Under the pieces are notes generated by a model. It was not told where the DNA came from. It worked only from the letters and a program-made list of their open reading frames with translations, and searched no databases. Made by a program: the position numbers and the translations under genes. This document shows, in pieces, positions 35,543 through 48,057 of a stretch of 64,000 nt of DNA; the stretch's first letter is position 1; each line of letters starts with the position of its first letter. Origin of the DNA: Papaver somniferum (taxonomy: Eukaryota > Streptophyta > Magnoliopsida > Ranunculales > Papaveraceae); contig NC_039362.1 in NCBI RefSeq assembly GCF_003573695.1, positions 175,779,690 through 175,843,689 of the forward strand. The letters are read 5' to 3'.

Positions 35543-38500
35543 GAGAGGAGAAAAATTAATTTCATTCTCCCTGTCAGTCTTCATTCTTTGTTCTTCAACC
35601 ATTAAATTCTCTCTGCCCTAGCATTAATCACGCTCGTTTCTTCTTTGTTTCTGGTTTGTTGTCTTCTTTCGGGATTTTGTTTGTGGTGGTAAGTTTCTTT
35701 TCTTCGTTTCTGTTGTTTTAAGTTGTGTTGATTGTAAATTTTCTGCTGCTGTCGTCCCTTGTTTGTGATGAAGAACATCTTTTGATACATGTATGCTAGT
35801 TTGCCCCTGTTCTTCTTCTCAAGTCGAGGAGGCCATTGTTTTGTTTTGTCTGGATTTTTAAGTTTAAGGTTTTAGGTTTTGGGGAATTCAAGCATGTATG
35901 CTAGTTTTAGGGTTTCTGGGTTATATTGAGATGAACTGTTAATTTTGTGTTTTTTTTTTGATCTTTGGTGATGTCCTCGTGTTTGGTTCTAACTTGTTTA
36001 TGTTGTACGTCTTCGCAGCCATGTCTGACCGTCCGCGGCTTCCTTATCCAACTCCGGCATCCAGTCTACCGAGATCCCCTCCTCTTAGAGAGTCTGATAC
36101 ATATCCACCTGGGGGAGATCTCTCTAGATTGTCTCAAATGGATCCCCGTGGAAGTAAAGTTTCGTATTCTTCTGGGACGAAGGCCTCTCCTCCTAGGAAA
36201 GGGGGTCCATCGAAGAGTCCTTCCGGGTCTCGATATGCTGCCGGTCGTGTTGCTTCTCGTCCTCGTGATGACTCTAGGTGTACGCAGACACCTCCTCGTG
36301 GTTGCGCCTTCGATATTCCTCCTCTTCGTTCTCTAGCGCCCGTGCAGCACCCTCTGCCGTCGCCTCCAGTACTTTCTTTCAAAGGGAAGAACTCCAAAGG
36401 TGGTGTGCCGAGAACTGAATCGTCTAAGAATCCTCCTTTGAAAATAAGAGCTTACGAAGCTTTTGTTGGGTCGTCCGATCCCGCGGAAGAGGATGATGCT
36501 GCCCCGGTGATACGCAGCGTTTCGGTCAGCAAGAAGAAAGTCACGTTCAAGCACATTGACCTTGAAGTTTTCAAAGAAAAGCATGAGCTACAAGCCTTCG
36601 AGGTTCGTTTCTATTCCCCTGAGGATGATATTACTTACGATCTCATCTCGAAGTATCAGTTTGATGAGTTTCACCTGTTGACTACGGTTGGAGCCTTCGA
36701 GGCGGGTCTTATGCTGCCGTTGTACAAGTAAGGTGATTCCTTTTATTACGATGTGTTGTCTGGTCGTGAAGGATCTTCCACCAATACTCACAGTCGTTAC
36801 GTGTCGCAATTATCGGGGAATTATCTCCGTGCACTGAAGGAATGTTATCTGCGGAGTAAGGGGGAGACAACGATGACATGTTACGTTCCAAATCCCGCTG
36901 AGAGGGAATGGTATACTCCTGAAAACTTCAACAACTCCTTTGGGGATTATGTCAATAGTAGGAACCGTAAACCGTGGAGTGTTAGCCTTCGGAACCTCGC
37001 TGCTCCTCGGGGCGAAATTCGTCTGTTAAGTGAGGTGAGCGATGCCAATTTGAAATATGTTCCAGGCACCGAGGGGTCGAGTCAGCGGAAACCTTTTCCC
37101 GCGCGCGAAAGGATCAAGTGTGACCATGATTATGAGTGGCACGCCACTGTTATTTAAATTGTTGGTCCTTGGGCATATGGTTGGATTCCCAGTCCGCGCG
37201 GTTGGCGTCTGATGAGTGCCAAATATTGTATATATTTATCCCTTTTTGTTGGCATTTTAACTCATCTTTTGTGCAGTAATTCTACATTTTATCCCATATT
37301 CTGTATTTTCATTGTTTTCAAGAATAAATATTTTTATTAATTAATTTTGCATTTTTAGGTAATAAATAAAGTTCGGATAAATTGCGGAGCAAAAAGAGCA
37401 GAAAAGTAGTAAAAAGCCGGGAGGAATTACGCGAGGAAGCCGAGAAGAATGTTGTGCACAAGACCAAGAGGGTAGAAATGGGCTCAAGAAGGAAGAATTG
37501 TTCTTAAAGAAGTTATGGGCCTGGCACACCCAAGGCCCAAAATCCTTTCTCAAACCCATTTCCATTACCCAAGCCCGTCTCGGATTTCAGCCGTCAGATT
37601 AAAGCCTCTCAGCATCCTACGGTCGCTCCATCGTCGCACATCAATCTCCGAAGCTCCTGCTCTACATCGCAGCGCCGATCTCCATCTTGGGCCATCCATT
37701 TCGTTGTATTCCTCCATCCGACGGTCGCTACCCATAGCCTCCCATCTCATCGTTGGATCCACCTACCATCGTCACATCCTACGGATCAGCTCGCCAAACA
37801 TCGAACCAGATGTCCCCGCCTCACACCCTAGCAACAAATATCTTCTTCCCAACCAAACATTCCCTTCTTCCTCCCATCGAGAACTTCTTCTCTTTCTCCC
37901 GACCGTGTGCAGAGAGCTCTGCAACCACCTCTCCCTGCCACCACCATCACTACCAGTCCTTGCCACCGCCGCCTGCGCCACCCTCACCACAGACACCATA
38001 AACCCATTCCCTAGTTGCCTCTCTTTCTCGTTCTTAGCACCCCCACAGACTAGGTGCTACAATCAAGAGAGAGATAAAACTAGGGTTTCACCACAGTCGA
38101 CAGAGGAGACCAAAAGAAGGGGTTGCTCGAAGAGACAGAAGCAGAGGGGAGATGGGTTCGACAGAGGAGACAATTTCAGGGTAAGGGTTAACTTTTCACA
38201 GACCCTAATTATGTACTGTTTTCAATTTGGGGGAAATTGTATGAACCCTAATTTTTGGGGTATAAATAGAATGTGTGTGTGGGTGTTGGGAGGATATGCC
38301 TGGGCTAGCCAGAGCACCAATTAAGACTTGGGTTAGCCAAGCTCAAGAGTCCAGTTCAATTTCAATTCCAGTTTTAATTTCAGTTCATGTTTTATTTCAG
38401 TTACTAGGGTTTCAATGAAGCCCTAACATGTGTTTTGTGTCCACTGATAATGCATGCTTGATTGTTAAAAATGCTTAGTAGAAAATCAAATTGCAATGTC

Positions 38501-39654
38501 TTCATTTAGCTTTCACAATTCATGCCCTGTATGCATTGTAGTTAGAATCCCTCTATGTGGACATAGCCACCAATCATGCTAAACCAGGCCACTGTTGAGC
38601 CTTAGACTAGGTGTACTTTAGCCAGACACTTAGTACTATGGAGCAATACTTATGTTGGTTTTGATTTCTCTGATGGAGAAACTTCTTAGATAAAGGTAAG
38701 ATCAATATCTTCACCCATGTCAATACAAGAACAAGAGTGTATTCAGTGAATGCTTAAACATAAGTTAGTGGTGGAGTTGAAAACCTTAGTATCTCTCTCT
38801 CATTGCTCACTGCCTTTGCCTTAGGCCACTGCCTTTGTGTCACTACCACTGTCACAGTCACATTCTTTTCACTGTTTTAGTTTCACTGTCATCTTTTGTT
38901 TATCACTGCCATTGTTTCACTGTAACCTCTTTGTTCACTGCCCTGTCACTGTTACTTAGAGAATTAGCTTAGGAAGCTTCACACACACTCAAGTCCCTGT
39001 GGTTCGACCCTGCTTGCCCTTAATACATTAGACCCTGTGCACTTGCAGGTTATATAATTGTGACTCTTTTAGAGAGCCACCAAGTTTTTGGCGCCGCTGC
39101 CGGGGATTGGTGCTGTGTTTTATCTGTGTTTTTCTTAGCTATTTTGCATTTCATTTCATAGCATTTGCATCTGCATCTGCTTCATTTCATTTGCTATTGG
39201 ACCTGCTGATTCTGAACCTGTTTTTCCTCTGCTGGGACGCCACTAAGGAAAAGAACCAAAACCCAACTGGGTTTTTGCAACAATATCAGAGCAGCTGGGC
39301 TGTGCTACAAAGGTAAGCCTAAACCCATTCAATTGAGAGAACCCAACCTGTGGGCTTCCAAATTTCTTTAATTGTGGGCTTGTAATAATTAACCCAATTT
39401 TTTTTGGGCTTTTTATTTTTCTATTTTGGGTTTGTAATAATTTATTTTTGGGCTTGTTGTTTAATTTGTGGGCTTGTATTTATTTTGTGTGGGCTTGTTT
39501 AAATTTTTCCATTGGACTTGTATTTTGGACTCTGGGTTTAAACCCAGCTGATAACCGATTGTGGGCCGCAGCCTTCCTTCCATTTCATTAGAGGCTTGCA
39601 CAGTGGGCTTGCTCCCATTCAAAAACCAAATTTTATTTTTTTTAATTTTATTTT

Positions 39655-39659
<5 letters not shown>

Positions 39660-39696
<37 letters not shown>
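39660..39696. repeat. Poly(A) run of 37 bases inside the LARD
   Basis: A simple homopolymer in the leader between the primer site and the gag-like frame. It may be a relic of an older insertion or of slippage. Its exact length is prone to sequencing error. Confidence 0.9.
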
Positions 39697-39700
<4 letters not shown>

Positions 39701-39879
39701 CTCCTAATTTCAAAAACCAAATTTTACTTGCTCCCATTTTGACAACCAAATTTTTCTAAATTATCCCATTAAAACCAAACTTGCCAAAAAGACTGTCTCC
39801 CACCAAAACCAAATTTTTCCCAAAAATCCAAACCCTTTAAAAACCAAATTTTGGGCTTTGTAACATAGTTACTTAGCTT

Positions 39880-40545
39880 TTGAGCCCAATCATGTATAGA
39901 TCTTTTTCTACAGTTGGGGAATACAATAAATCCCTTAGAGAACTTGCGTATGGACAAACTTCACGTTATGAACCTCCCACGGACCATGATGTCAATAGTT
40001 ATAGGAATTATTATGGACATTTTCAAAGTCCCGAGCCTCAATACATGAACCCTAATGACTATTCACACATGCATCATTCGCCACAACGTGAAAATGAACA
40101 TTTTGCTAGTGCCTCACTCACCCAATCATCACTTATGGATCAAATAGAAGCTCGAATCACAGCTTTAGAAATGCAATCACATGAGGAATCTGTCACATCT
40201 AATTTTCTTAGGCAACCTGAAATCTATGCATGTCCCGCATGTGGTAGTTTAGACCACCCTGTTGAGAATTGTCATATTTTGCATAATTTTAGGCAATCTA
40301 GAGAAAATCCAAGGTATGAAATGCCCATAAATTGTGAGAATGGTAGTCATTGGGACCATAATCAATCCTTTGAGGGTTGCGATCAATCTTTTATAAACCC
40401 TAATGACCATGCACACATGTACCAATCACCACAATTTGAACATGAAGAATTTTGTACTCCCATGAATTTAGACTCCACCACAGAAGCTTTCAGACTCAGT
40501 GAGCAAAACTTCGATAGATCTACATCACGAATTCAGCACATTTAG
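39880..40545 (+). CDS. Gag-like zinc-knuckle protein of the LARD
   Basis: A 221-residue open frame with one CCHC-spaced knuckle, CPACGSLDHPVENC (about residues 117-130), as in retroviral-type nucleocapsids. An internal duplication is visible: MNPNDYSHMHHSPQRENEHF and INPNDHAHMYQSPQFEHEEF, about 100 residues apart. There is no obvious capsid core, so it is much smaller than a normal Ty3/gypsy gag. It could help package the element's RNA, but that is inference. The first Met is uncertain; the frame opens shortly before it. Confidence 0.6.
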   Translation: MSPIMYRSFSTVGEYNKSLRELAYGQTSRYEPPTDHDVNSYRNYYGHFQSPEPQYMNPNDYSHMHHSPQRENEHFASASLTQSSLMDQIEARITALEMQSHEESVTSNFLRQPEIYACPACGSLDHPVENCHILHNFRQSRENPRYEMPINCENGSHWDHNQSFEGCDQSFINPNDHAHMYQSPQFEHEEFCTPMNLDSTTEAFRLSEQNFDRSTSRIQHI

Positions 40546-40553
40546 ATCAGATT

Positions 40554-41612
40554 TTGCTTCACCTACAAAAGGAGGAAATTCATGAGGAAATGTATGTTGT
40601 CCCTAATGAAGTGTCTAGTCCCATCCATGTAAATGTTGAATATGAACCTAATTTAGAGGAACATGAATCGACTAATGACACCACCACTTTTAATGAGGAC
40701 CAATATGCATGCTACCATGACGATGATTATGATGATTATGATGATATATTAGAAGAACATGAAAATATTGTGGAACCTGTTGGTTCAATAACATATGGCT
40801 TCTCGCCGTCGACCTTCATGAATGTTGTTTTTTCTAATACTCATTGTAATTCATATGATTTTGATATTGACATGGGATTCGTACAATTATTCTGTGAAGA
40901 TGAGCATGACATAGGAATAGTTGAATCTTCTGTAGACACTAATATGCATGAAAATATATTTGATGTGTCTGATTCTCTACCTAGGTCACATTGTGATATT
41001 TCTCCTGATTTGCCGATGCATGAGAATAAATTGTTGATGATGTTGATGATTCTGAGTGTGAACTTGCTAAATGATTGATGATTGTGAGCATGATGTACAT
41101 GTGTAGATGATTTAGGAGATTTTGATTTGATTAATAATGACGCACCTATTCTCCTACATGAGTCACAATCTGATGGCCCTCCACCCAACCTAGATTTGGT
41201 TTGTACCAATATTGTAAAACCAACTTTTCTGAAAATTCCTAACCTAGGTTTGGAACTGTGTGCTTCCCAAGTCCTTTTGGACTATTTTGCTTCCAAATAT
41301 AATACATTTGAGGAACCACAGTTGGAAATAGCATGTTTGCCCGTCCCTAGCACAGTTCATTTTGAGCTAGACCTTGTGCATGATGAACCCCCAAAACTGC
41401 GCGATTTTGTTTTCAAAATTATATCTTCTGTAAAATCCAGGTTTGGGGGTAGCTCATTTTGTTTCACAGTTTCACTTGCGTTTCTTTCCTGTTATTATTG
41501 TGTGAAGCTGTTGAAACCGCTACACTTTGTCTTTTGGGTTGATCCTCAACTCTTTAGATTGTTAGTGTATGGTGAATTTTTTGTATATAATCCAGTAGAT
41601 AAAATTTCTTAA
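40554..41612 (+). CDS. Acidic hypothetical protein region of the LARD, two frames
   Basis: Two open parts (40554-41078 and 41127-41612) in different frames are separated by a short disrupted stretch. The first is very acidic with a YDDYDD run and repeated DE/EH words. The second has LELCASQVLLDYFASKY and a hydrophobic tail. No family is recognised. Together with the knuckle frame they may once have formed one longer protein. No enzyme motifs are visible. Confidence 0.4.
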
Positions 41613-42332
41613 AAACCCCTTTTGTTCGTTTTGTATATATTTTGCTAATCCAATATGATCTCGGCTGAAATATGTTGGATTTTTTTTTGCCTTGAATAAC
41701 GGAGTTTTAATTCTGCTTTCGCCGAAATCGGGTATTCTCTCTCCTTTTACTCTACTCCGCATGTCCCTTTCCATATGTTGCATTTTAATTCTTTCCATAT
41801 TTTGAAACATTGAGGACAATGTTTAGTTTAGGTTTGGGGGTATAGAGTAGATACCACGATAATATGCTATAATTGAAAATCAAACTCCATTTTTTTTGAA
41901 AAAACTTGAAAAATTCCAAAAAAATTAAAAAACCAAAATTCAAAAAAAATTAAAAAAACATAAAAATGGAGCTCATTTACCTTGAAATGTTGACTCTTGT
42001 GCAAATTTATTTATTAGGAGTCTTAGTCTAGATATTTAGGCACCCTGATTCTAGCACAATTCACATAGTGATAAGAAATTTGCACGCGCACGATCTACCA
42101 ATACATGTATGGCCTCGATCTTCAAGGTGTTGGATAGGAAGTCACGATTGCCAATCACTTTAGAATACTGAACGAAACTTGACTAGCTTGTTCTTTGGTT
42201 GGTTGGGATAGAAGGTGGAGGTTACATTAAGAAAGACAACCATCGAATTTAACTGGGTGCATCAAAAAGGGCTACCTCTTGCAAAGTGTCATGTAATCTT
42301 TTGTTTCTTTTGTTATATCAAAGTGTACCTTT

Positions 42333-42375
<43 letters not shown>

Positions 42376-43047
42376 CAAAAAAAAAAATACCAAAAAAAAA
42401 ATACCAAAAAAAAAAAAAAAAAAATCAAGTATTTATCAATTCCATCATCTCTTGTTCCAAAAATAAAAAGAGATTTGTCAATGTAAATAAGAGTCATGTA
42501 AATAGTCATCTTTTGTTGTTTCTTTGTAATAAGCAAGGAAGGGTGTATGCCATTGATGTACAACGCGAGTAATTGTGAAATACCTCCAACTCATTCACAA
42601 TTCTTAAAGTCCGGACAGCTAGCTAGATTTCGACCTCAGTTCTTAGCCTGAGAAACTATCTCTTGGTGATTAGTAGTCATGACTTCAGATCTTTCTTTAC
42701 ACATGTGTAGATACACTTTACACTCTTATCACATGTCCTTATTTGTTATCAGTGCTAGGATTGTGCCTTGATAGCTAGATTGACATCTCCATTTTGCTGT
42801 GAGCTTAAACTGTTTTGCACATGTCACATTTGACGGAACATGAGCTTATATTTTGTCCTTAGGTTTTGTAGGCACACCTCTGGTAAACCTTCACGAGACT
42901 TCAACTCGTCCACTAGGGACACTTAGTGGTTTAAAAGGCTTAGTGCATACGCTAAATGCATTCGAGAGACCAGCGACAGTGGTATAGTTAGGATTTCCTT
43001 AGTTTTGTTTTACTTGAGGACAAGTAAAATTCAGGTTTGGGGGTATT
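41613..43047. other. LARD 3' non-coding region with A-rich microsatellite
   Basis: No gene is seen. Bases 42336-42424 are an A-rich tract with interspersed TACC. Translated frames through it are Lys or Phe runs and are not genes. The region ends at the polypurine tract next to the second LTR. Confidence 0.6.
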
Positions 43048-46000
43048 TGATGAGTGCCAAATATTGTATATATTTATCCCTTTTTGTTGGCATTTTAACT
43101 CATCTTTTGTGCAGTAATTCTACATTTTATCCCATATTCTGTATTTTCATTGTTTTCAAGAATAAATATTTTTATTAATTAATTTTGCATTTTTAGGTAA
43201 TAAATAAAGTTCGGATAAATTGCGGAGCAAAAAGAGCAGAAAAGTAGTAAAAAGCCGGGAGGAATTACGCGAGGAAGCCGAGAAGAATGTTGTGCACAAG
43301 ACCAAGAGGGTAGAAATGGGCTCAAGAAGGAAGAATTGTTCTTAAAGAAGTTATGGGCCTGGCACACCCAAGGCCCAAAATCCTTTCTCAAACCCATTTC
43401 CATTACCCAAGCCCGTCTCGGATTTCAGCCGTCAGATTAAAGCCTCTCAGCATCCTACGGTCGCTCCATCGTCGCACATCAATCTCCGAAGCTCCTGCTC
43501 TACATCGCAGCGCCGATCTCCATCTTGGGCCATCCATTTCGTTGTATTCCTCCATCCGACGGTCGCTACCCATAGCCTCCCATCTCATCGTTGGATCCAC
43601 CTACCATCGTCACATCCTACGGATCAGCTCGCCAAACATCGAACCAGATGTCCCCGCCTCACACCCTAGCAACAAATATCTTCTTCCCAACCAAACATTC
43701 CCTTCTTCCTCCCATCGAGAACTTCTTCTCTTTCTCCCGACCGTGTGCAGAGAGCTCTGCAACCACCTCTCCCTGCCACCACCATCACTACCAGTCCTTG
43801 CCACCGCCGCCTGCGCCACCCTCACCACAGACACCATAAACCCATTCCCTAGTTGCCTCTCTTTCTCGTTCTTAGCACCCCCACAGACTAGGTGCTACAA
43901 TCAAGAGAGAGATAAAACTAGGGTTTCACCACAGTCGACAGAGGAGACCAAAAGAAGGGGTTGCTCGAAGAGACAGAAGCAGAGGGGAGATGGGTTCGAC
44001 AGAGGAGACAATTTCAGGGTAAGGGTTAACTTTTCACAGACCCTAATTATGTACTGTTTTCAATTTGGGGGAAATTGTATGAACCCTAATTTTTGGGGTA
44101 TAAATAGAATGTGTGTGTGGGTGTTGGGAGGATATGCCTGGGCTAGCCAGAGCACCAATTGAGACTTGGGTTAGCCAAGCTCAAGAGTCCAGTTCAATTT
44201 CAATTCCAGTTTTAATTTCAGTTCATGTTTTATTTCAGTTACTAGGGTTTCAATGAAGCCCTAACATGTGTTTTGTGTCCACTGATAATGCATGCTTGAT
44301 TGTTAAAAATGCTTAGTAGAAAATCAAATTGCAATGTCTTCATTTAGCTTTCACAATTCATGCCCTGTATGCATTGTAGTTAGAATCCCTCTATGTGGAC
44401 ATAGCCACCAATCATGCTAAACCAGGCCACTGTTGAGCCTTAGACTAGGTGTACTTTAGCCAGACACTTAGTACTATGGAGCAATACTTATGTTGGTTTT
44501 GATTTCTCTGATGGAGAAACTTCTTAGATAAAGGTAAGATCAATATCTTCACCCATGTCAATACAAGAACAAGAGTGTATTCAGTGAATGCTTAAACATA
44601 AGTTAGTGGTGGAGTTGAAAACCTTAGTATCTCTCTCTCATTGCTCACTGCCTTTGCCTTAGGCCACTGCCTTTGTGTCACTACCACTGTCACAGTCACA
44701 TTCTTTTCACTGTTTTAGTTTCACTGTCATCTTTTGTTTATCACTGCCATTGTTTCACTGTAACCTCTTTGTTCACTGCCCTGTCACTGTTACTTAGAGA
44801 ATTAGCTTAGGAAGCTTCACACACACTCAAGTCCCTGTGGTTCGACCCTGCTTGCCCTGTTCTATACATTAGACCCTGTGCACTTGCAGGTTATATAATT
44901 GTGACTCTTTTAGAGAGCCACCAGCGTCCTTATGAGAGCAGCAGGCCTCGTGAATCTCCTCCTGCTCGTTATGGAGATTTCTGTCCTTGGCGTTTAAATT
45001 TCGAAGGCATGAACTTTCCTTATGCTCTCGACGTCGTTGAAGGAGACGAGGAGGAAGGTTCCGGTGCTATACTTCCATCGAAGAGTGCCACTACTGCCAA
45101 GGTATGGTTATTGTAGATTTTGGTCGCGCCCCTCCTTTTTTGAAAATCAAACTTTGTATGAAGAAATAACTCTTTTTGTGGAACGTGTGTTGGTTTGCAG
45201 GTGTCGAAGAAGAAAAAGATTGGGCCCAAGCAGTCTTCTACCATTGTAACGGGTGAGGCTGAGGTTCATGAAGAAGTTACCAGTCCGGTGAATGAAGAGT
45301 TTGCCGAGGATGAAGAAATTTCTGATGGGGAAGAACGCACTGATACTTCCCCTCCTGATGTCGAGGATGAGGTTGGTGCGGGGTGTGATGGTGTTGTAGG
45401 GAGGAATAACGCCGCGGTGGCTGACGAAGGTGTTATCGCGGACATGTATGCTCCTGCTGGTGAGGCTGCGGAAACTCTCCCCACCATTTCTCAAGATTTC
45501 TCGTTTGACAGGATATATTCCGCGGGGGAACTCTTTGACGATGCCCTCGATTTTCCCGAAGACTTTTCTTTGCTTTCCCCCAATGATGATTGGGATGTGC
45601 TCGGGGGTTCTGGTAAGGAAGATGTTGCTGTTCAGAATGAGGGCGCGGATGATCATAATGCGCGTGGTGATGCCGAAACTTGTGCCGATGGGGAAATGTC
45701 AGCGAAGGGGAAGTCTTTGGTTGACTTGCCGTCCGAGGATTTCCCTCATTCGCTGATGCTTGAGGGTGAGGATGCCATAATGGATTGTCTCAAGAAAAAG
45801 AGTCTGCTGTTTGTTCCTCACCCTGCCCCGGTGGTTGCTGGTGAGAAAGATTCCGATGCTTATACCCGTTGGATGATGGAACGATCTCCCAAGGCGCGTG
45901 TTGCTGAGATGTGGGGGAAAAGCTTGAGTGTTCCAGAGGCTACCCTCGTATCAGACCCTCCCTCTTCTGTTGTTGACATGATGTCCATAGTCGATGGGTA

Positions 46001-47584
46001 CCAATATGGTTTTCCCCAGTAGCGTGTCTTGGAGGTAAGTCCTCGTACATATCTCTTCGTGACAATTGAATCCTTCGGTGTAATAATGTTTTCCGTTTGA
46101 CGTGTAGATGATGAGGAGTGAGCATTGTAACCATGTGTTGTATCAATTCTTTAAAGTGAAATCTTTGAAGCTGGAGGCTAAGCTTCGTCACAGAGAAAAG
46201 GCATTATCTGCGGCTGAGGTGGAGATAGAAGAACTGAAGAAAAGCCTTAAAGAGAAAGAAAGGTTGGGTGAAGCGGAGGCTGGTCTTCATTCAGAGATTG
46301 CCGCCGTTCGTGCTGAGTTAGAGCAAACTCGCGGCCAAGTTTCAGGTTTCACATGTTTGGTTCTTCTTCATCTTCTATCCCTCGTAATTCCTCTCTACTA
46401 CTTAGTTGTTCTGTCTGAGCCTCCCCACCCTATCTTCAGTGGGTGGCGTCCCCCATATGATATGGATTCGAAACGAAAGGGCCCGACAAAAATCTCATAT
46501 CAAAGAGCTGGTCGAAAAAATTAAGAGCGAAGCCAAAAAGTGGGACGCTTGAGCTGAGGGACGGCGCGAAAGGCATGTTCAGATGGTTGATATGCAGAAT
46601 CTGTATAATCATGACCGTACTTTGTTCAATGGTACGCTGTTGTGGACGCGTGAGAATATGCGGGAATCCCGTGAGCGTACTGCATTGTTGGGGTCTAGAA
46701 TACATCTTCTGGAAGAGGAATTACAAAAGGCTCGCTCCCTTCCTTTTCCGGGAATTAAGGAGAGTATGATGTGCCTTACTAGAGAAAGGGACGATGCCAG
46801 AGCTGAAGTTGGGGATCTCAGCAAATCCCTTGCTGCGTCTCGCGCTGAAATAGCCCGCCAGGCTGAGTCTGAGAGGAATCTTGAAGTATGTACGTACAGA
46901 CTTAGCAAAGGGGTAACAAAGATAAACAACGAAGTCAACCACCTTCGTCACATGGATTTGATGAAGCAGGTAGAATTAAATGCCAGTCAATTTACTCTCA
47001 CCAACCTTCAACTAGATTATAAGAAATTATCCGAGGAATATGACTATCTTGATGAAGCGCGAGATGCGGTTGTTAATGAGTATGAAGAGGCTTCGGCTTG
47101 TGTCGAAGGTATAACCCTATTTCGTCGAGTGTGATTGTGTCTTTTCTGTGCTAACTCCCTTGTGTTGTCTTTTTCTGAGGTCGAGGGACAACTCCGCGTT
47201 GCAAATGAAAAATTTGAAAAGGCTCAATCTTCCTTAGCGCAGCAGGAAGAACAGACTAATCATTTTAAGAGTTTGGCGGCATTCCGCGAGGAGGCCGTTG
47301 GTGCTTCTTTTAAAGAAGTGAATCGTCTATCTTCGTTGTTATCTCAAGACCACCAGCGGACGACAGTTATTATGCATAAGGCTCGGTGTCAATTGGCTGA
47401 GGAGACAAACAAGATGCTGGAGAAGATTGAGCTTGGCCTTAAGACCTAGCATGGCCTCGTGAAGAGCTATCCGCGTCGTCCTGTACCTTCCTCCTTGCCT
47501 GGATCCTCGGGACCCTCATATGGTGGGAGCGTCCCTTCAACTCTTCGGAACAACCCTGCTGATGGGGCGGCATCATCTAAGTAG

Positions 47585-48057
47585 AGACCGCGGCATCATT
47601 AGCCTTCCGTTAGATTTTGCTAGTATTTTGTAAAAAGTATATTTTTGATGTGTTTTCCTTGTATTGGCCTTGCCTCTTTTTGTAACCAACCTTTATGAAA
47701 TGGATCATTCTTTTGATATACATGCAATATCAGTTTGTTGTTTATTTTAAGCATTGTGAGAAAGGACAATAAAAACAAAAGAAGAGTGTTTTAAGTGTTT
47801 GGGTGCGATACCGAAGGGAGGTACCTTCGTGATCGTCTTGAGACCTGTCACCCCGCTGGCGAACCCTTGGCCAGAGGATTCCCAGACGGTGGGGGTCGAG
47901 GCAACGTTCTAGGATATGGGGTAAAAATATTTACATACACCCATTCTGTCGACCCGTTGCCTTAAGATTGGTTGGGTATCTCTTTCTGCTGGGTGCCTTC
48001 TCCCCGGTCTTATACTTATGGACACTGATGGGAGAGCCCTGAGAGATTGTAGGTTGA
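47585..48057. other. Convergent gap between the antisense gene and Tat pol
   Basis: About 470 bp without a coding frame, expected to hold the 3' end of the antisense transcript and the end of gag-pol. Around 47800-47910 there is a GC-richer stretch of no recognised type. Confidence 0.5.

Larger units (their letters stand above)
37210..44923 (+). mobile_element. LARD-like non-autonomous LTR retrotransposon, nested
   Basis: LTRs 37210-39082 (1873 bp) and 43048-44923 (1876 bp) begin TGATGAGTGCC and end GAGAGCCACCA. Perfect 5-bp duplication GCGTC (37205-37209, 44924-44928). The primer site TGGCGCCGCTGCCGGGGA (39089-39106) is the type used by many Ty3/gypsy elements. A polypurine tract (GGTTTGGGGGTA) precedes the second LTR. 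The interior of about 4 kb has a gag-like zinc-knuckle frame and acidic frames but no protease, RT, RNase H or integrase. By eye the LTRs differ at only a few places (one base at 38323/44161 and a small indel near 39022/44861), so insertion was recent. It must be moved by a partner's enzymes. Confidence 0.96.
36021..47584 (+). pseudogene. Spliced antisense coiled-coil gene of the Tat element, interrupted
   Basis: Lies opposite to gag-pol between integrase and the 3' LTR, the place known for extra or antisense ORFs in Tat elements. Likely exons: 36021-37209 continuing at 44929-45101 after the nested LARD; 45201-46034; 46108-46345; 46440-47108; 47180-47584. Introns of 99, 73, 94 and 71 bp begin GT and end AG; phase is kept across the first three (0, 0 and 1) but not across the last. 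About 1,170 codons in total. The N-part is Pro/Ser/Arg-rich, then comes a globular stretch (DDITYDLISKYQFDEFHLLT, QLSGNYLRALKECYLRSK), a Glu/Asp-rich third part, and a long heptad-rich coiled coil from about 46150 on (EAKLRHREKALSAAEVEIEE). Five in-frame stops (36729, 37155, 46020, 46550, 47447) break it. The function is unknown. The overall plan resembles proteins annotated as putative gypsy-type transposon proteins. Confidence 0.75.

Noticed and set aside
34867..35621. Overlapping frames on both strands in and beside the Tat LTR
   Set aside because: Most recur in the other LTR at the same offset. They are LTR sequence or the leader of the antisense gene.
42286..42563. Frames giving long Lys or Phe runs
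   Set aside because: They are translations of an A-rich microsatellite in the LARD.
37515..44162. Two identical 269-codon frames at 37515-38324 and 43353-44162
   Set aside because: They lie wholly inside the two LTRs of the LARD. They look conserved only because the LTRs are nearly identical. No known family or start context supports a protein.
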